Positions 17,319 to 26,370 are shown, counted from the first letter of the stretch. The stretch is 64,000 bases of DNA from Vibrio hangzhouensis (GCF_900107935.1 NZ_FNVG01000019.1:1-64000), one strand, 5' to 3'. Notes: generated by a model not told the origin, from the letters alone. Made by a program: numbers and translations.

Positions 17319-18125
17319 TTACCAACGACGCTGCCTCGGCTGAAACTCAGGCAGCGTTTTATTTCGAAGGGCTTTTTGCACTCTGGGAAAGTTTCTCCCA
17401 AGCATAATGCGTATCTGGCTGTAGGTTTCATAGGCCAGCAGTTTCCATGCAGGGGCTGTCCAATATCTGGTATACATATGCTTCATTGCTGCGGTGACGT
17501 CCGGTGACTTTTGTATGATCTGCTGGCAAAGAGCCAACGCCTCATCCATAGGAGTATGGCTGACCTGGGTCACCAACCCAAGTGACTGAGCTTCATCCGC
17601 ATCCAGTTCTGTGGCTAGGATAGAAATCCGCAATGCTTGATCTTTGGGCATGATTTCACGCAAAGCGACAGAGCCTCCCATATCGGACGTAAGCCCCATT
17701 CTCGACTCCATAATCGACAAATTGGCATCGGTGGAACAGATACGAAAATCGGCACCCAGAGCGATCTGCATCCCGGCTCCCCAGCAATAGCCTTCTATTA
17801 CTGCTATCACTGGTACCGGAAGTTTTCGCCAGTTAGTACTCACTTGCTGAGCTCGATTTGACTGTCCCGGCAACCACTTAAACAGCAATCGCGCGGCAAA
17901 GCTCTTATTCTTCATCATTGATTTGAAATCCAGCCCTGAGCTGAAGTGACCTCCACTTCCCGTTAGAATCACCGCCCTTAATCGCCTGTCACGCCTAAGT
18001 AGTTTGCTTATGTAAATAAGCTCATCAAACATGGTCATGTCGACACCATTCAGCTTATCGGCCCGGTCTAAACGGACGGTGACAATATCTTGCTCACGGC
18101 TCACTTTAATTCTCTGATACTTCAT
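17319..18125 (-). CDS. Crotonase-family (enoyl-CoA hydratase/isomerase-like) protein
   Basis: 268 residues from the ATG at 18125, which has AAGGGA just upstream. Crotonase fold with oxyanion-hole stretches TGSGGHFSSGLDFKSM and IEGYCWGAGMQIALGADFRI. Annotated relatives are enoyl-CoA hydratases, but the catalytic Glu pair is not obvious (GMQIALGADFRI; MESRMGLTSDMGGS), so the reaction is unsure. The last codons are encoded inside a hairpin (17330-17361). Confidence 0.8.
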   Translation of the reverse strand: MKYQRIKVSREQDIVTVRLDRADKLNGVDMTMFDELIYISKLLRRDRRLRAVILTGSGGHFSSGLDFKSMMKNKSFAARLLFKWLPGQSNRAQQVSTNWRKLPVPVIAVIEGYCWGAGMQIALGADFRICSTDANLSIMESRMGLTSDMGGSVALREIMPKDQALRISILATELDADEAQSLGLVTQVSHTPMDEALALCQQIIQKSPDVTAAMKHMYTRYWTAPAWKLLAYETYSQIRIMLGRNFPRVQKALRNKTLPEFQPRQRRW

Positions 18126-18410
18126 ACTATTCCCTTTCAATTTCGCTTAAAAAGCGCGATAACTCCTTGTATTGTGTTCCTAGTGTAGTTGGGAATTGGT
18201 TAAAAAATAGATTAGTTACTCTAAAATGAGAATCAGTACCGACCTACAACATCATGCACCTAACGAGGAGTGTGAGATAAGTCTACTTCTGACAAGGCAG
18301 TTTGTATAAACCATGAGGCCGATCCAATTAATCTTTCTATCAACTTGAGTCTCAAGGCCCACTCATTGGATAGTCAAGGCTGGTTTGGATAATGGTAGGA
18401 AACAGTCACC
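18126..18410. other. Intergenic region between crotonase gene and 89-aa gene
   Basis: 285 bp between divergent genes. Both promoters should be here. No defined operator or repeat recognised. Confidence 0.35.
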
Positions 18411-18680
18411 ATGATTAAGGACAATCGCCCACAGAACCAAAACTCTCAGGATGAGTCACTCTGGCACAGTGCCCTGTTCGCTGGATTCACCTTTATATTA
18501 CTAAGATTCGTGCTGCCCAATCATGCGCAGCTTGGCAGTCAAGCAGAAACTGCAATCATTGAGATCGCAGCAAACTATGCATTAGCAATTTCAACGTTAT
18601 GGTTCATTCCACCGCTGGCGGCACGAATCAGACGTCGAAAACAGAGCGCCTTACAACCCGATTTGAAAACATCACTCTAA
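18411..18680 (+). CDS. Small putative membrane protein, 89 aa
   Basis: Two hydrophobic segments (ALFAGFTFILLRFVLP ~21-36 and IIEIAANYALAISTLWFIPP ~50-69) followed by an arginine-rich end (ARIRRRKQ). An AGGA box lies about 11 nt before the ATG. I do not recognise the family. Topology would place both ends in the cytoplasm. Confidence 0.6.
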   Translation: MIKDNRPQNQNSQDESLWHSALFAGFTFILLRFVLPNHAQLGSQAETAIIEIAANYALAISTLWFIPPLAARIRRRKQSALQPDLKTSL

Positions 18681-18875
18681 AATTTGCACTTACTCGCAGA
18701 AGTAGCCTGAATAAAAATTTTTCGTCGCTTTTTTTGATAACTATGCGTGTTTACAACAGGTTACAACTAGCACGTCAAAATCCCGCAAAAAGTGTGAGCA
18801 AGATCAACTTGATCCCATAAATTCATAATGTTACTGTGGTTTTGATGACGAAAATATGACCACAAGGAGTGTGCT

Positions 18876-19118
18876 TTGCCGAATATTCAAGTGAGTCGTT
18901 GGCGTGTTGAATCTTGTCCTGAAGCTCTGGAACAGAAGATCATTTCAGCCGTCGCCTACAAAGAAATGAAGGGAACTATTTCTGATTTTGAGTTGTGTCA
19001 GATATTCGGAGAAACCGTTTGGAAGAGCGGTGATGATTACCATACACATGCAGTCTCGGTTTTGATTGATGAAGCCGAAAGATGTTGTAGAGTCATACCA
19101 AGGCAGCCTGTCATTTAG
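18876..19118 (+). CDS. Conserved-looking hypothetical protein, 80 aa, TTG start
   Basis: The TTG start has a strong AAGGAG 7 nt upstream, which decides it. Soluble, acidic-neutral protein with three cysteines (ESCPEA, ELCQIF, RCCRV). Followed by a good terminator at 19132-19163, so it is probably a single-gene unit. Family not recognised. Confidence 0.65.
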   Translation: MPNIQVSRWRVESCPEALEQKIISAVAYKEMKGTISDFELCQIFGETVWKSGDDYHTHAVSVLIDEAERCCRVIPRQPVI

Positions 19119-19131
19119 CTGCACAGACATC

Positions 19132-19163
19132 AAAAAAGGTCTACCTACTGGTAGACCTTTTTT
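19132..19163. terminator. Bidirectional terminator
   Basis: AAAGGTCTACC pairs with GGTAGACCTTT, with A and T tracts on either side; serves the 80-aa gene and the convergent acyltransferase gene. Confidence 0.85.
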
Positions 19164-19188
19164 ATTACTCTTAACTTAGCGGAGCGAT

Positions 19189-20073
19189 TTAGCTCTCTGA
19201 GTAAATAGCTTCAAGCTTATCGTCCTTACGTTTCCAGACATCGTTCAGCCAATTGTGAAAACGGCGCTTAAACACTTTGTCATTGAAGTAATCACCGTTG
19301 AGATTTTCGTCCATGGCATGAACATCAATTTTGACAACGACTTTACTTAGCTTTCCTTTGAGCATATCGCTAAATGGGGAGGTACGGTTCTCCGGGTAAG
19401 CCAAAGTAATGTCAACCACACCATCCAGTAAGTGATTCATGGCATTAAGCGTAAAAGCCACACCGCCTGTTTTCGGCTTTAGCAGGTGTCGATAAGGTGT
19501 TTTCACTGTCGCCAGTTTCTCTTCTTTGAACCTGGTTCCTTCAACGAAACTGATCATCGTCGTTGGCACATACTCAAACTTCTTACATGCTTTACGAATT
19601 GCATTGAAGTCATCGTTGCGTCTTTCTGGATGCTTAACCAGATACGCTTGTGAATGACGCTTCATGAAAGGCATGTCCAATCCCCAGCACGCAAGGCCAA
19701 CAAACGGCACATACAGCAGGCTTTGTTTAAGAAGGAATTTACACATTGGCATTCGATTTTTCATCACGGAAGTGATGATCACGATATCGGCCCAGCTCAA
19801 GTGATTTGACAATAGCATATACCATTGCTCAGGAGACAAATCCTCGCCACCTTCGACCTGCCATTCAATATTGTTGTTCAGGTTCAGCAGCCACAGGTTT
19901 AATGTCGCCCACAACCACATCTGCTTGTTAGACAAGCTGGTCATCGAAGTTTGCACAAACTTAAGAGGCAGGATCAACTTGATAATGGAAAATGTACAAA
20001 CCACGAGTGCTGTGATGGCGGTGTTTGTCATAACCAACAGTGAATTAATAAACAGTCGTAGATTGCTAAGCAT
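19189..20073 (-). CDS. PlsC-type acyltransferase, YihG-like
   Basis: 294 residues from the ATG at 20073 (a TTG at 20106 is possible; neither has a strong Shine-Dalgarno). N-terminal membrane helices, then the acyltransferase motifs NHLSWAD (HX4D) and EGTRF, with PFMKRHSQAY between them. Relatives acylate lysophosphatidate or related lipids at the inner membrane; E. coli YihG is the nearest family name I can give. Converges on the 80-aa gene. Confidence 0.82.
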   Translation of the reverse strand: MLSNLRLFINSLLVMTNTAITALVVCTFSIIKLILPLKFVQTSMTSLSNKQMWLWATLNLWLLNLNNNIEWQVEGGEDLSPEQWYMLLSNHLSWADIVIITSVMKNRMPMCKFLLKQSLLYVPFVGLACWGLDMPFMKRHSQAYLVKHPERRNDDFNAIRKACKKFEYVPTTMISFVEGTRFKEEKLATVKTPYRHLLKPKTGGVAFTLNAMNHLLDGVVDITLAYPENRTSPFSDMLKGKLSKVVVKIDVHAMDENLNGDYFNDKVFKRRFHNWLNDVWKRKDDKLEAIYSES

Positions 20074-20149
20074 ACATTTTGTTACATCTGGAAAAATTGA
20101 TGCCAATCATAACAACTTTTAACCAAAGGTATAGTAATGCTTTGTCAGG

Positions 20150-20174
20150 AAAACGGGCCATAAAAATAGCCCGT
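20150..20174 (-). terminator. Terminator after pgpA
   Basis: ACGGGC/GCCCGT stem followed on the - strand by TTTT; ends the ribosomal-style rib-nusB-thiL-pgpA transcript. Confidence 0.7.
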
Positions 20175-20202
20175 TAATTTATTGTTTTATAACAGTAAGT
20201 TA

Positions 20203-20706
20203 CTAAATCCAGCCTGCCAGATGTCCGACCAGATATAAGGCAATTGCGGCCATAATTCCGGCAACAATATCATCAACCATGATGCCCAGGCCACCGTGAA
20301 CACGCTTATCCAGCCAACCTATCGGCCACGGTTTTACCATATCGAAAAAGCGAAATAACACAAAGCCGGTGACTAGCCACTTCCAGTCATCGACCGGCAA
20401 CTTCAGAATCGGCACAATGGCCATGGTGATCCAAAAACCCGCAAACTCATCCCAAACGATAGAGCCATGGTCATGCACGCCCATATCATCAGAAGTCACC
20501 TGACATATCTTGATGCCAATGACACAAGAGACAAACACAAGGAATAAGTACACACTTAGTGGCAACTGAACCAGCAGTAAGTAGAGTGGCACAGCCGCCA
20601 GCGTCCCCATGGTGCCGGGAATGATGGGCGATAAACCACTACCAAAACCTGTTGCAAGCAGGTGCCAAGGGTTTTTCAGTGAGATGAGATTAAGTGGATT
20701 GCTCAT
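20203..20706 (-). CDS. pgpA: Phosphatidylglycerophosphatase A
   Basis: 167 residues with 3-4 membrane helices. Family stretches GSGLSPIIPGTMGTLAA, DDMGVHDHGSIVWDEFAG (acidic active-site residues) and KPWPIGWLDKRVHGGLGIM. Dephosphorylates PGP to phosphatidylglycerol. Start overlaps the thiL stop as ATGA, indicating translational coupling. Confidence 0.95.
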   Translation of the reverse strand: MSNPLNLISLKNPWHLLATGFGSGLSPIIPGTMGTLAAVPLYLLLVQLPLSVYLFLVFVSCVIGIKICQVTSDDMGVHDHGSIVWDEFAGFWITMAIVPILKLPVDDWKWLVTGFVLFRFFDMVKPWPIGWLDKRVHGGLGIMVDDIVAGIMAAIALYLVGHLAGWI

Positions 20707-21674
20707 TGATTTACCTTAAAATGATCGAAGCCACCTAACTGCCAGTTAAGCGTCTGTTCGTTTTCGTGAAGTTCGAGATACTCAGTGCCAGTGATTTGAC
20801 CAATACAGGTAAATGGCGTATTAACGAGTGCCACTTCCAACTGACCTCTGTTGGCCTCGGGTACGGTAAAGCATAGCTCGTATTCTTCACCGCTGGTTAA
20901 CGCATACTGTCGCGCCTGAGTATCGTCTTTAATGAATGCTCTCAGTTCAGTTGATAGTGGTAGCTTAGCAACATCAACTCGAGCCCCGACATTTGAACGT
21001 TTTAAAATATGCCCCAAATCAGAGATCAGTCCGTCGGATATATCAATGGCAGCGGATGCAACATCGCGCAATGCAAGACCCGCTAAGACTCTGGGGACAG
21101 ACTCAAAATGACGACGCTCAAGCTCTTTGTTCAGCGCACTGTCATCACTGATGTTCTTTTCAAGAATGACGTCCAGTCCGGCTTTGGCGTCACCCAGTGA
21201 ACCGGTAACGTAGATCCAATCTCCGACGCTGGCCCCACTGCGAGTCAGCGCCTTACCTTCAGGTAGGCTGCCCTGAACCGTTAGCGTGATAGCTAATGGT
21301 CCTCTGGTGGTGTCTCCACCGATAAGTTGAACGCCATAGTAATCCGCCAGCTCAAAAAACGCCTGACAAAAACGCTCTAACCAAGGCTCATCAACTTCGG
21401 GCAATGAGATCCCCATTGAGACCCAGCAAGGTGATGCCCCCATGGCGGCCAAATCACTGATATTTGAGGCCAGCGCCTTATGAGCTATCCATGCGGGATC
21501 AGCATCTGCTAAAAAGTGAGTGCCCGATACCAGCGTATCAGTACTAATGGCAATATGGGTGCCAGAGGCAGGTGCCACTATTGCGCAATCATCACCTTGC
21601 GCCAATATGACATCTTTACGTTGCTGTTGCCTGTGTGCGAAATACTTATCGATTAAACTAAATTCACCGGCCAT
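20703..21674 (-). CDS. thiL: Thiamine-monophosphate kinase
   Basis: 323 residues, AIR-synthase-like ATP-grasp-free kinase fold. Motifs: GDDCAIV near residue 28, STDTLVSGTHF, GGDTTRGP and DISDGLISDLGHI. Converts thiamine-P to thiamine-PP. Separated from nusB by 90 bp that include a terminator, yet overlapping pgpA by 4 nt. Confidence 0.96.
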   Translation of the reverse strand: MAGEFSLIDKYFAHRQQQRKDVILAQGDDCAIVAPASGTHIAISTDTLVSGTHFLADADPAWIAHKALASNISDLAAMGASPCWVSMGISLPEVDEPWLERFCQAFFELADYYGVQLIGGDTTRGPLAITLTVQGSLPEGKALTRSGASVGDWIYVTGSLGDAKAGLDVILEKNISDDSALNKELERRHFESVPRVLAGLALRDVASAAIDISDGLISDLGHILKRSNVGARVDVAKLPLSTELRAFIKDDTQARQYALTSGEEYELCFTVPEANRGQLEVALVNTPFTCIGQITGTEYLELHENEQTLNWQLGGFDHFKVNQ

Positions 21675-21712
21675 CTTGTTGAATGCGTGCGGAAAAGATG
21701 GAGAGAGTATAT

Positions 21713-21742
21713 AAAAAAGGCCAGCAATTTGCTGACCTTTTT
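21713..21742 (-). terminator. Terminator between nusB and thiL
   Basis: AAAGGTCAGCAA/TTGCTGGCCTTT stem with T tract on the - strand. It would limit read-through from ribH-nusB into thiL-pgpA; a separate promoter for thiL would have to lie in the short remaining gap. Confidence 0.75.
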
Positions 21743-21764
21743 ACGAATAGACAAACTTAAACCG

Positions 21765-22232
21765 TTACTTTTTACGAACGTGTGGTGCAGCTTTATCCAG
21801 TACACCATTGACGAACTTGTGGCTGTCTTCTGCTGCGAAAACTTTAGCCAGTTCGATCGCTTCGTTAATAACCACTTTGTAAGGTACGTCTTCACGGCTC
21901 GTCATTTCATACATCGCAAGACGAAGAAGCGCGAGCTCCATCATGTCCAGATCTTGCATAGGACGAGATACGAATGGACGCAACTTGCTGTCTAGTTCCG
22001 TGTGATTCAACGCGACACCCGTGAGCAGGTCACGGAAATATACAACGTCAGTCTCTGGCGCAGTCAACGCAGGCTCAGCAGCATGATGTTCTTCTTCATC
22101 ATACTTACCACCTGATAAGAACTGTTCTTCAACAGTGGCAACATTTTCTTTAGTAATTTGCCAAGAATAAATTGCTTGCAGAGCAAATTGACGTGCATTA
22201 CGACGTGCGGCTGGTTTCACACTGGCCCCCAT
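21765..22232 (-). CDS. nusB: NusB, transcription antitermination protein
   Basis: 155 residues, all-helical. RRNARQFALQAIYSWQ at the N-terminus and RYVNG-like HKFVNGVLDK at the C-terminus are family hallmarks. With NusE it binds boxA of rRNA operons. Its ATG overlaps the ribH TAA by one base (TAATG). Confidence 0.96.
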   Translation of the reverse strand: MGASVKPAARRNARQFALQAIYSWQITKENVATVEEQFLSGGKYDEEEHHAAEPALTAPETDVVYFRDLLTGVALNHTELDSKLRPFVSRPMQDLDMMELALLRLAMYEMTSREDVPYKVVINEAIELAKVFAAEDSHKFVNGVLDKAAPHVRKK

Positions 22233-22702
22233 TAGGAATCGATTTCAGAAAGAACGTTGATCATTTCAAGCGCGCTCAGTGCAGCCTCTGCACCTTTATT
22301 ACCAGCCTTGGTTCCTGCACGCTCGATTGCTTGATCGATGGTATCAACAGTCAGTACACCAAATGCTACTGGTAGGCTATATTCCAGAGACACTTGTGCA
22401 AGACCTTTATTACACTCACTACAAACATAGTCGAAATGTGGTGTACCGCCACGAATAACTGTGCCTAGAGATACGATTGCATCAAACTTACCTGTTTTTG
22501 CAACACGCTGAGCAACCAATGGTAGCTCAACCGCACCCGGGCAACGTACAACAGTGATGTTGTCTTCGCTCACCTGACCGTGACGTTTTAAAGTATCGAT
22601 AGCACCAGACAGTAGGCTTTCATTGATAAAACTATTGAAACGAGAAATAACAATAGCAATCTTTGCGTTCGGTGCTGGGAAGCCACCCTCGATAACTTTC
22701 AT
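22232..22702 (-). CDS. ribH: 6,7-dimethyl-8-ribityllumazine synthase
   Basis: 156 residues. Family motifs ISRFNSFINE, CPGAVELP, GTVIRGGTPHFDYVC (catalytic His) and GVLTVDTIDQA. Condenses the DHBP-derived and pyrimidine intermediates to lumazine, forming icosahedral or pentameric shells. Coupled to nusB; a terminator separates it from ribB upstream. Confidence 0.97.
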   Translation of the reverse strand: MKVIEGGFPAPNAKIAIVISRFNSFINESLLSGAIDTLKRHGQVSEDNITVVRCPGAVELPLVAQRVAKTGKFDAIVSLGTVIRGGTPHFDYVCSECNKGLAQVSLEYSLPVAFGVLTVDTIDQAIERAGTKAGNKGAEAALSALEMINVLSEIDS

Positions 22703-22837
22703 ATGCTTTCCTTATAAACTATGTTCATCGCGCGAGAATCGCCGGATTCTAGCACAACTCAATTATTAATATCTACCGCTAACTTCGCTCAAACATAGGT
22801 TTCACAATGCTTGTCGGCCACAGCGGTCAATCTAAAC

Positions 22838-22871
22838 AGAAAAAGCCTTTGCATATCATAGGCAAAGGCTT
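22838..22871 (-). terminator. Terminator after ribB
   Basis: AAGCCTTTGC (22843-22852) pairs with GCAAAGGCTT (22862-22871) and is followed on the - strand by TTTTT. It splits the rib cluster into nrdR-ribD-ribE-ribB and ribH-nusB. Confidence 0.8.
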
Positions 22872-22879
22872 GGATTTTA

Positions 22880-23989
22880 TTATTCAGTCACGTACTCGGT
22901 CACACTCAGGCCAAATCCGCCCAGCGCGTGATATTTCTTATCAGCTGAAGACAACAGTTTCATTTCATGGACGCCCAGATCAGCGAGGATCTGCGAACCG
23001 ACGCCAACTCGACGAGACGTACCCTGTTTTTTAGCCATCGTAGGAGCCTGACCATTGTCCTGCTGCTCGAACACTTTGATTTTATGCACGATAAAGTCAG
23101 TACTTTCTTCGTTGCCAAGAATAACCAGTACTCCCCCTTCTTTAGCAATACGTTTCATTGCTTTATCCAGGGTCCAGCTGCGGTCTGAATTGCGGTTAGA
23201 ACGCAAAATATCCGTAAAGGTATCTTGCAGATGAACGCGGACCAACGGAGTGTTCGCACTCAGATCACCAGCGCACATCGCATAGTGGATTTGATTGTCG
23301 ATGGTATCGCGATACGTCACCAGTTCAAAATCACCAAATTCTGTTGGCAGATGGCAGGCAGCCACACGTTCAATCGTTGTCTCGTTGTTATTACGGTACT
23401 CGATCAAATCGGCAATCGTACCCAGTTTGATGTCGTGCTTTTCTGCAAACACTTCTAAATCCGGACGGCGAGCCATGGTGCCGTCGTCATTCAGAATTTC
23501 GACAATCACCGATGCTGGCTCCAAGCCAGCTAATTTGGCTAGATCACAACCCGCTTCAGTGTGGCCTGCGCGAGTCAACACTCCGCCATCTTGCGCAGCT
23601 AACGGAAAAATGTGGCCAGGCTGAACAAGATCAGCCGCTTTAGCATCTTTTGCTACTGCGGCCTGAACCGTGCGCGCACGATCCGCTGCCGAGATCCCGG
23701 TGGTCACGCCTTCTGCCGCTTCAATCGATACGGTAAAGTTCGTGGTGTATTGTGCATTGTTATCTTGCACCATAGGTGGCAAGCCTAATGTTTCACAACG
23801 CTCTTTGGTCATTGTCAGGCAAATCAGCCCCCGACCATGGGTCGCCATAAAGTTGATCGCTTCCGGCGAAATGTGCTCGGCGGCCATAATAAGGTCGCCT
23901 TCGTTCTCACGATCTTCGTCATCCATCAGGATAACCATTTTCCCAAGACGAATATCTTCTATGATTTCTTGCGGCGTACTAATAGGCAT
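22880..23989 (-). CDS. ribB: DHBP synthase fused to a degenerate cyclohydrolase II domain (RibBX type)
   Basis: 369 residues. The N-terminal ~200 residues are a complete 3,4-dihydroxy-2-butanone-4-phosphate synthase: MDDEDRENEGD, THGRGLICL and HTEAGCDLAKLAG. The C-terminal ~165 residues align with GTP cyclohydrolase II (HLPTEFGDFELVTYRD), but where the enzyme has RVHSE.LTGD…RCDCG the sequence reads VRVHLQDTFTDILRSNR with none of the three zinc cysteines. The second half should therefore be inactive as a cyclohydrolase; a genuine ribA must exist elsewhere. Such fusions have been called RibBX. Follows ribE by 44 bp. Confidence 0.93.
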   Translation of the reverse strand: MPISTPQEIIEDIRLGKMVILMDDEDRENEGDLIMAAEHISPEAINFMATHGRGLICLTMTKERCETLGLPPMVQDNNAQYTTNFTVSIEAAEGVTTGISAADRARTVQAAVAKDAKAADLVQPGHIFPLAAQDGGVLTRAGHTEAGCDLAKLAGLEPASVIVEILNDDGTMARRPDLEVFAEKHDIKLGTIADLIEYRNNNETTIERVAACHLPTEFGDFELVTYRDTIDNQIHYAMCAGDLSANTPLVRVHLQDTFTDILRSNRNSDRSWTLDKAMKRIAKEGGVLVILGNEESTDFIVHKIKVFEQQDNGQAPTMAKKQGTSRRVGVGSQILADLGVHEMKLLSSADKKYHALGGFGLSVTEYVTE

Positions 23990-24033
23990 TTCACGTTCCT
24001 GTTGTTCTATTGGGCATCAAACGGTCTTTGGCG

Positions 24034-24687
24034 TTAAGCAAAACCATTTTGTTGTAAGAATTCCATTGTAATACGAGACTCAGGCTCACTTGAGGTCTGC
24101 GCTTGTAGCAAACGCTCCATATAACGAGCAAGGACATCGACCTCTAAATTTACTCTACGACCAACCTGAAAATGGTCAATGGTGGTCTCTTCAGAGGTAT
24201 GGGGGACGATCGTCAGTTTAAAGGCATCTTTGCGGATGTCATTCACAGTCAGGCTAATGCCATCCACAGTAATCGAGCCTTTTTCTGCCACATACTTGCT
24301 GAGCTCTGAAGGCATCTGTACCCAGAACTCAACGGCACGGCCTACCTGCTGACGGTCAACAATTTCACCGACACCATCGACGTGACCCGAGACAATGTGA
24401 CCACCAAAACGCGTTGTGGGTAACATGGCCTTTTCCAGGTTCACTTTATCACCGACACTGTAGTGGGCGAATCCGGTTTTCTTCAATGTTTCAACCGATA
24501 AATCAGCTTGATAGCTGTTCTCGGTATAGTCGGTCACCGTAAGGCATACGCCGTTGGTCGCAATACTGTCACCAAGCTTTACATCGCTCATATCCAGTTT
24601 GCCCACTTCGACATGAACGCTGATGTCTTCACCCTTTGGCGTAATTGCTTTAAGCGTACCAACCGCTTCAATAATTCCTGTAAACAT
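24034..24687 (-). CDS. ribE: Riboflavin synthase, alpha chain
   Basis: 217 residues with two tandem lumazine-binding repeats; starts MFTGIIEAVGTL and contains SIATNGVCLTV and the paired GSITVDGISLTVNDI. Dismutates two lumazines to riboflavin plus the pyrimidine substrate. Five bases after ribD, so co-transcribed. No FMN riboswitch seen ahead of this operon. Confidence 0.97.
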   Translation of the reverse strand: MFTGIIEAVGTLKAITPKGEDISVHVEVGKLDMSDVKLGDSIATNGVCLTVTDYTENSYQADLSVETLKKTGFAHYSVGDKVNLEKAMLPTTRFGGHIVSGHVDGVGEIVDRQQVGRAVEFWVQMPSELSKYVAEKGSITVDGISLTVNDIRKDAFKLTIVPHTSEETTIDHFQVGRRVNLEVDVLARYMERLLQAQTSSEPESRITMEFLQQNGFA

Positions 24688-24692
24688 GACTT

Positions 24693-25802
24693 CTATTTCT
24701 GCTTAAATTGTGGTGTGGCGACAATGCGAATATCACGCCCCACCATTCGAATATCTTTAATATTTAGGTCAATCACATCCTGCATGTCCGTCAGACCCAA
24801 CGCTCCAATCAGCCCTCGGCCATCGGCACCCATAAGCTTAGGCGCTAAATACACGATTAGCTCATCCACCAGCTGCTGTTGAATCATGGCGCTGGCGAGT
24901 GTTGCCCCGGCTTCCACCCAGACGTGATTGATTTGATGCTGTGAAGCAAGCGTCGCCAAGACCTGCGACAGATCAAGACGTCCGTTCTCATCGGCAGAGA
25001 CATTCAGCTCACTGTCTTGCTCGGCGATACGTATCACCTCACCGCCCGTCTGATATAACTTCAGTTCCTGATTCAGATGCTGCTGTCTATCGAGAATGGC
25101 ACGCAATGGCTGGCGCAGCCTCTCAGGTTCGATAATATCAGTTACACCGCTGGGAAGTTCATTCCATCGAACGTTTAATGACGCATTGTCTTCGATAACA
25201 GTTTGACTGGTAGAGAGTATCGCCCCCGCCACCGCTCGATAGGCCTGAACATCCTGACGAGCTTGTGGACCAGTGATCCATTGACTACGACCATTCGCCA
25301 GTGCGGTTTGCCCATCCAGGCTGGCCGCCATCTTCAATTGCACAAATGGCATCTGGGTTTCCATTTTCTTCAAGAAACCAGGGTTCAATGCTCTGGCATC
25401 CGACTCCATCAGCCCCACTTGTACATCAATGCCCGCTTCTCTCAACATATTGAAACCACGGCCGGCGACTTGGGGATTGGGATCGGACATCGCACAAATC
25501 ACCCGAGCAACACCTGCCTTGATCAACCCTTCAGCACACGGTGGAGTGCGACCATAATGAGAACACGGCTCTAAAGTCACATAAGCTGTTGCACCTTTAG
25601 CACGTTCACCTGCCATCCTCAGAGCATACACCTCGGCATGAGGTTCACCCGCCTTCTTATGGTAACCTTCGCCAACAATTTGGTTGTCCAGCGTGATGAC
25701 ACAACCCACATTTGGGTTAGGCGCTGTAGTGAAACGTCCTCTTTTGGCGAGTGCTATTGCGCGAGTCATCATCTGATAATCGTTAGCGCTAAACTGACTC
25801 AT
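24693..25802 (-). CDS. ribD: Bifunctional pyrimidine deaminase/reductase
   Basis: 369 residues. Deaminase half (1-~145) with zinc motifs HAEVYAL and PCSHYGRTPPC; reductase half (~148-365) starting LKMAASLDGQTA, with an NADPH-binding fold. Performs the second and third steps of riboflavin synthesis. First rib gene after nrdR (39 bp gap). Confidence 0.97.
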   Translation of the reverse strand: MSQFSANDYQMMTRAIALAKRGRFTTAPNPNVGCVITLDNQIVGEGYHKKAGEPHAEVYALRMAGERAKGATAYVTLEPCSHYGRTPPCAEGLIKAGVARVICAMSDPNPQVAGRGFNMLREAGIDVQVGLMESDARALNPGFLKKMETQMPFVQLKMAASLDGQTALANGRSQWITGPQARQDVQAYRAVAGAILSTSQTVIEDNASLNVRWNELPSGVTDIIEPERLRQPLRAILDRQQHLNQELKLYQTGGEVIRIAEQDSELNVSADENGRLDLSQVLATLASQHQINHVWVEAGATLASAMIQQQLVDELIVYLAPKLMGADGRGLIGALGLTDMQDVIDLNIKDIRMVGRDIRIVATPQFKQK

Positions 25803-25841
25803 AACTTTCCATACCTGTGGCTGATCTCGTCATAGTGGCAC

Positions 25842-26291
25842 TCAGTCTTCAAGACGGGCAATTTCTTCGCCAAACTCTCGAATATCTTCGAAACTGCGAT
25901 AGACTGATGCAAAGCGAATATAAGCGACCTTATCCAACTCTTTGAGTTGAGCCATTACCAGATTACCGATCATTTCGCTCGGAACCTCCCGCTCTCCTGT
26001 TGCCCGTAACTGAGATTCTATGTGGCTAATGGCCAATTCAATGGCATCAGCACTCACTGGACGTTTTTCCAGCGCACGCTGGATGCCTCCGACCATTTTA
26101 TCTTTATTAAACGGTTCTCGGTTACCATTCGACTTGATCACTTTTGGCATGACCAACTCAGCGGTTTCAAAGGTGGTGAAACGTTCGCTGCATGCCAGAC
26201 ATTGACGTCGGCGACGCACCTGGTGACCATCGGCCACTAGCCGAGAGTCGATAACTTTCGTGTCATTTTCGGAGCAAAAGGGACAATGCAT
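25842..26291 (-). CDS. nrdR: NrdR, ribonucleotide reductase repressor
   Basis: 149 residues from the ATG at 26291, preceded by a near-perfect AGGAGGTG; a longer in-frame start adds no homologous sequence. Zinc ribbon with C3, C6, C31 and C34 (MHCPFC … CLACSERF), then an ATP-cone domain. Represses nrd genes in response to (d)ATP. A 6-bp inverted repeat abuts its ribosome binding site. Leads the rib operon, the usual arrangement. Confidence 0.96.
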   Translation of the reverse strand: MHCPFCSENDTKVIDSRLVADGHQVRRRRQCLACSERFTTFETAELVMPKVIKSNGNREPFNKDKMVGGIQRALEKRPVSADAIELAISHIESQLRATGEREVPSEMIGNLVMAQLKELDKVAYIRFASVYRSFEDIREFGEEIARLED

Positions 26292-26299
26292 AACACCTC

Positions 26300-26317
26300 C
26301 TGTGGTTGAATCCACAG
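26300..26317 (-). promoter_or_regulatory. Inverted repeat abutting the nrdR Shine-Dalgarno
   Basis: CTGTGG-N6-CCACAG, perfect arms, directly followed by AGGTGTT and the ATG on the - strand. Could be an operator or a translation-control hairpin; no family recognised. Confidence 0.4.
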
Positions 26318-26370
26318 TTTAGCGAAAATTGATCTATTAAGAAATCTACTATTTGACCTGTTAAGTGAGG

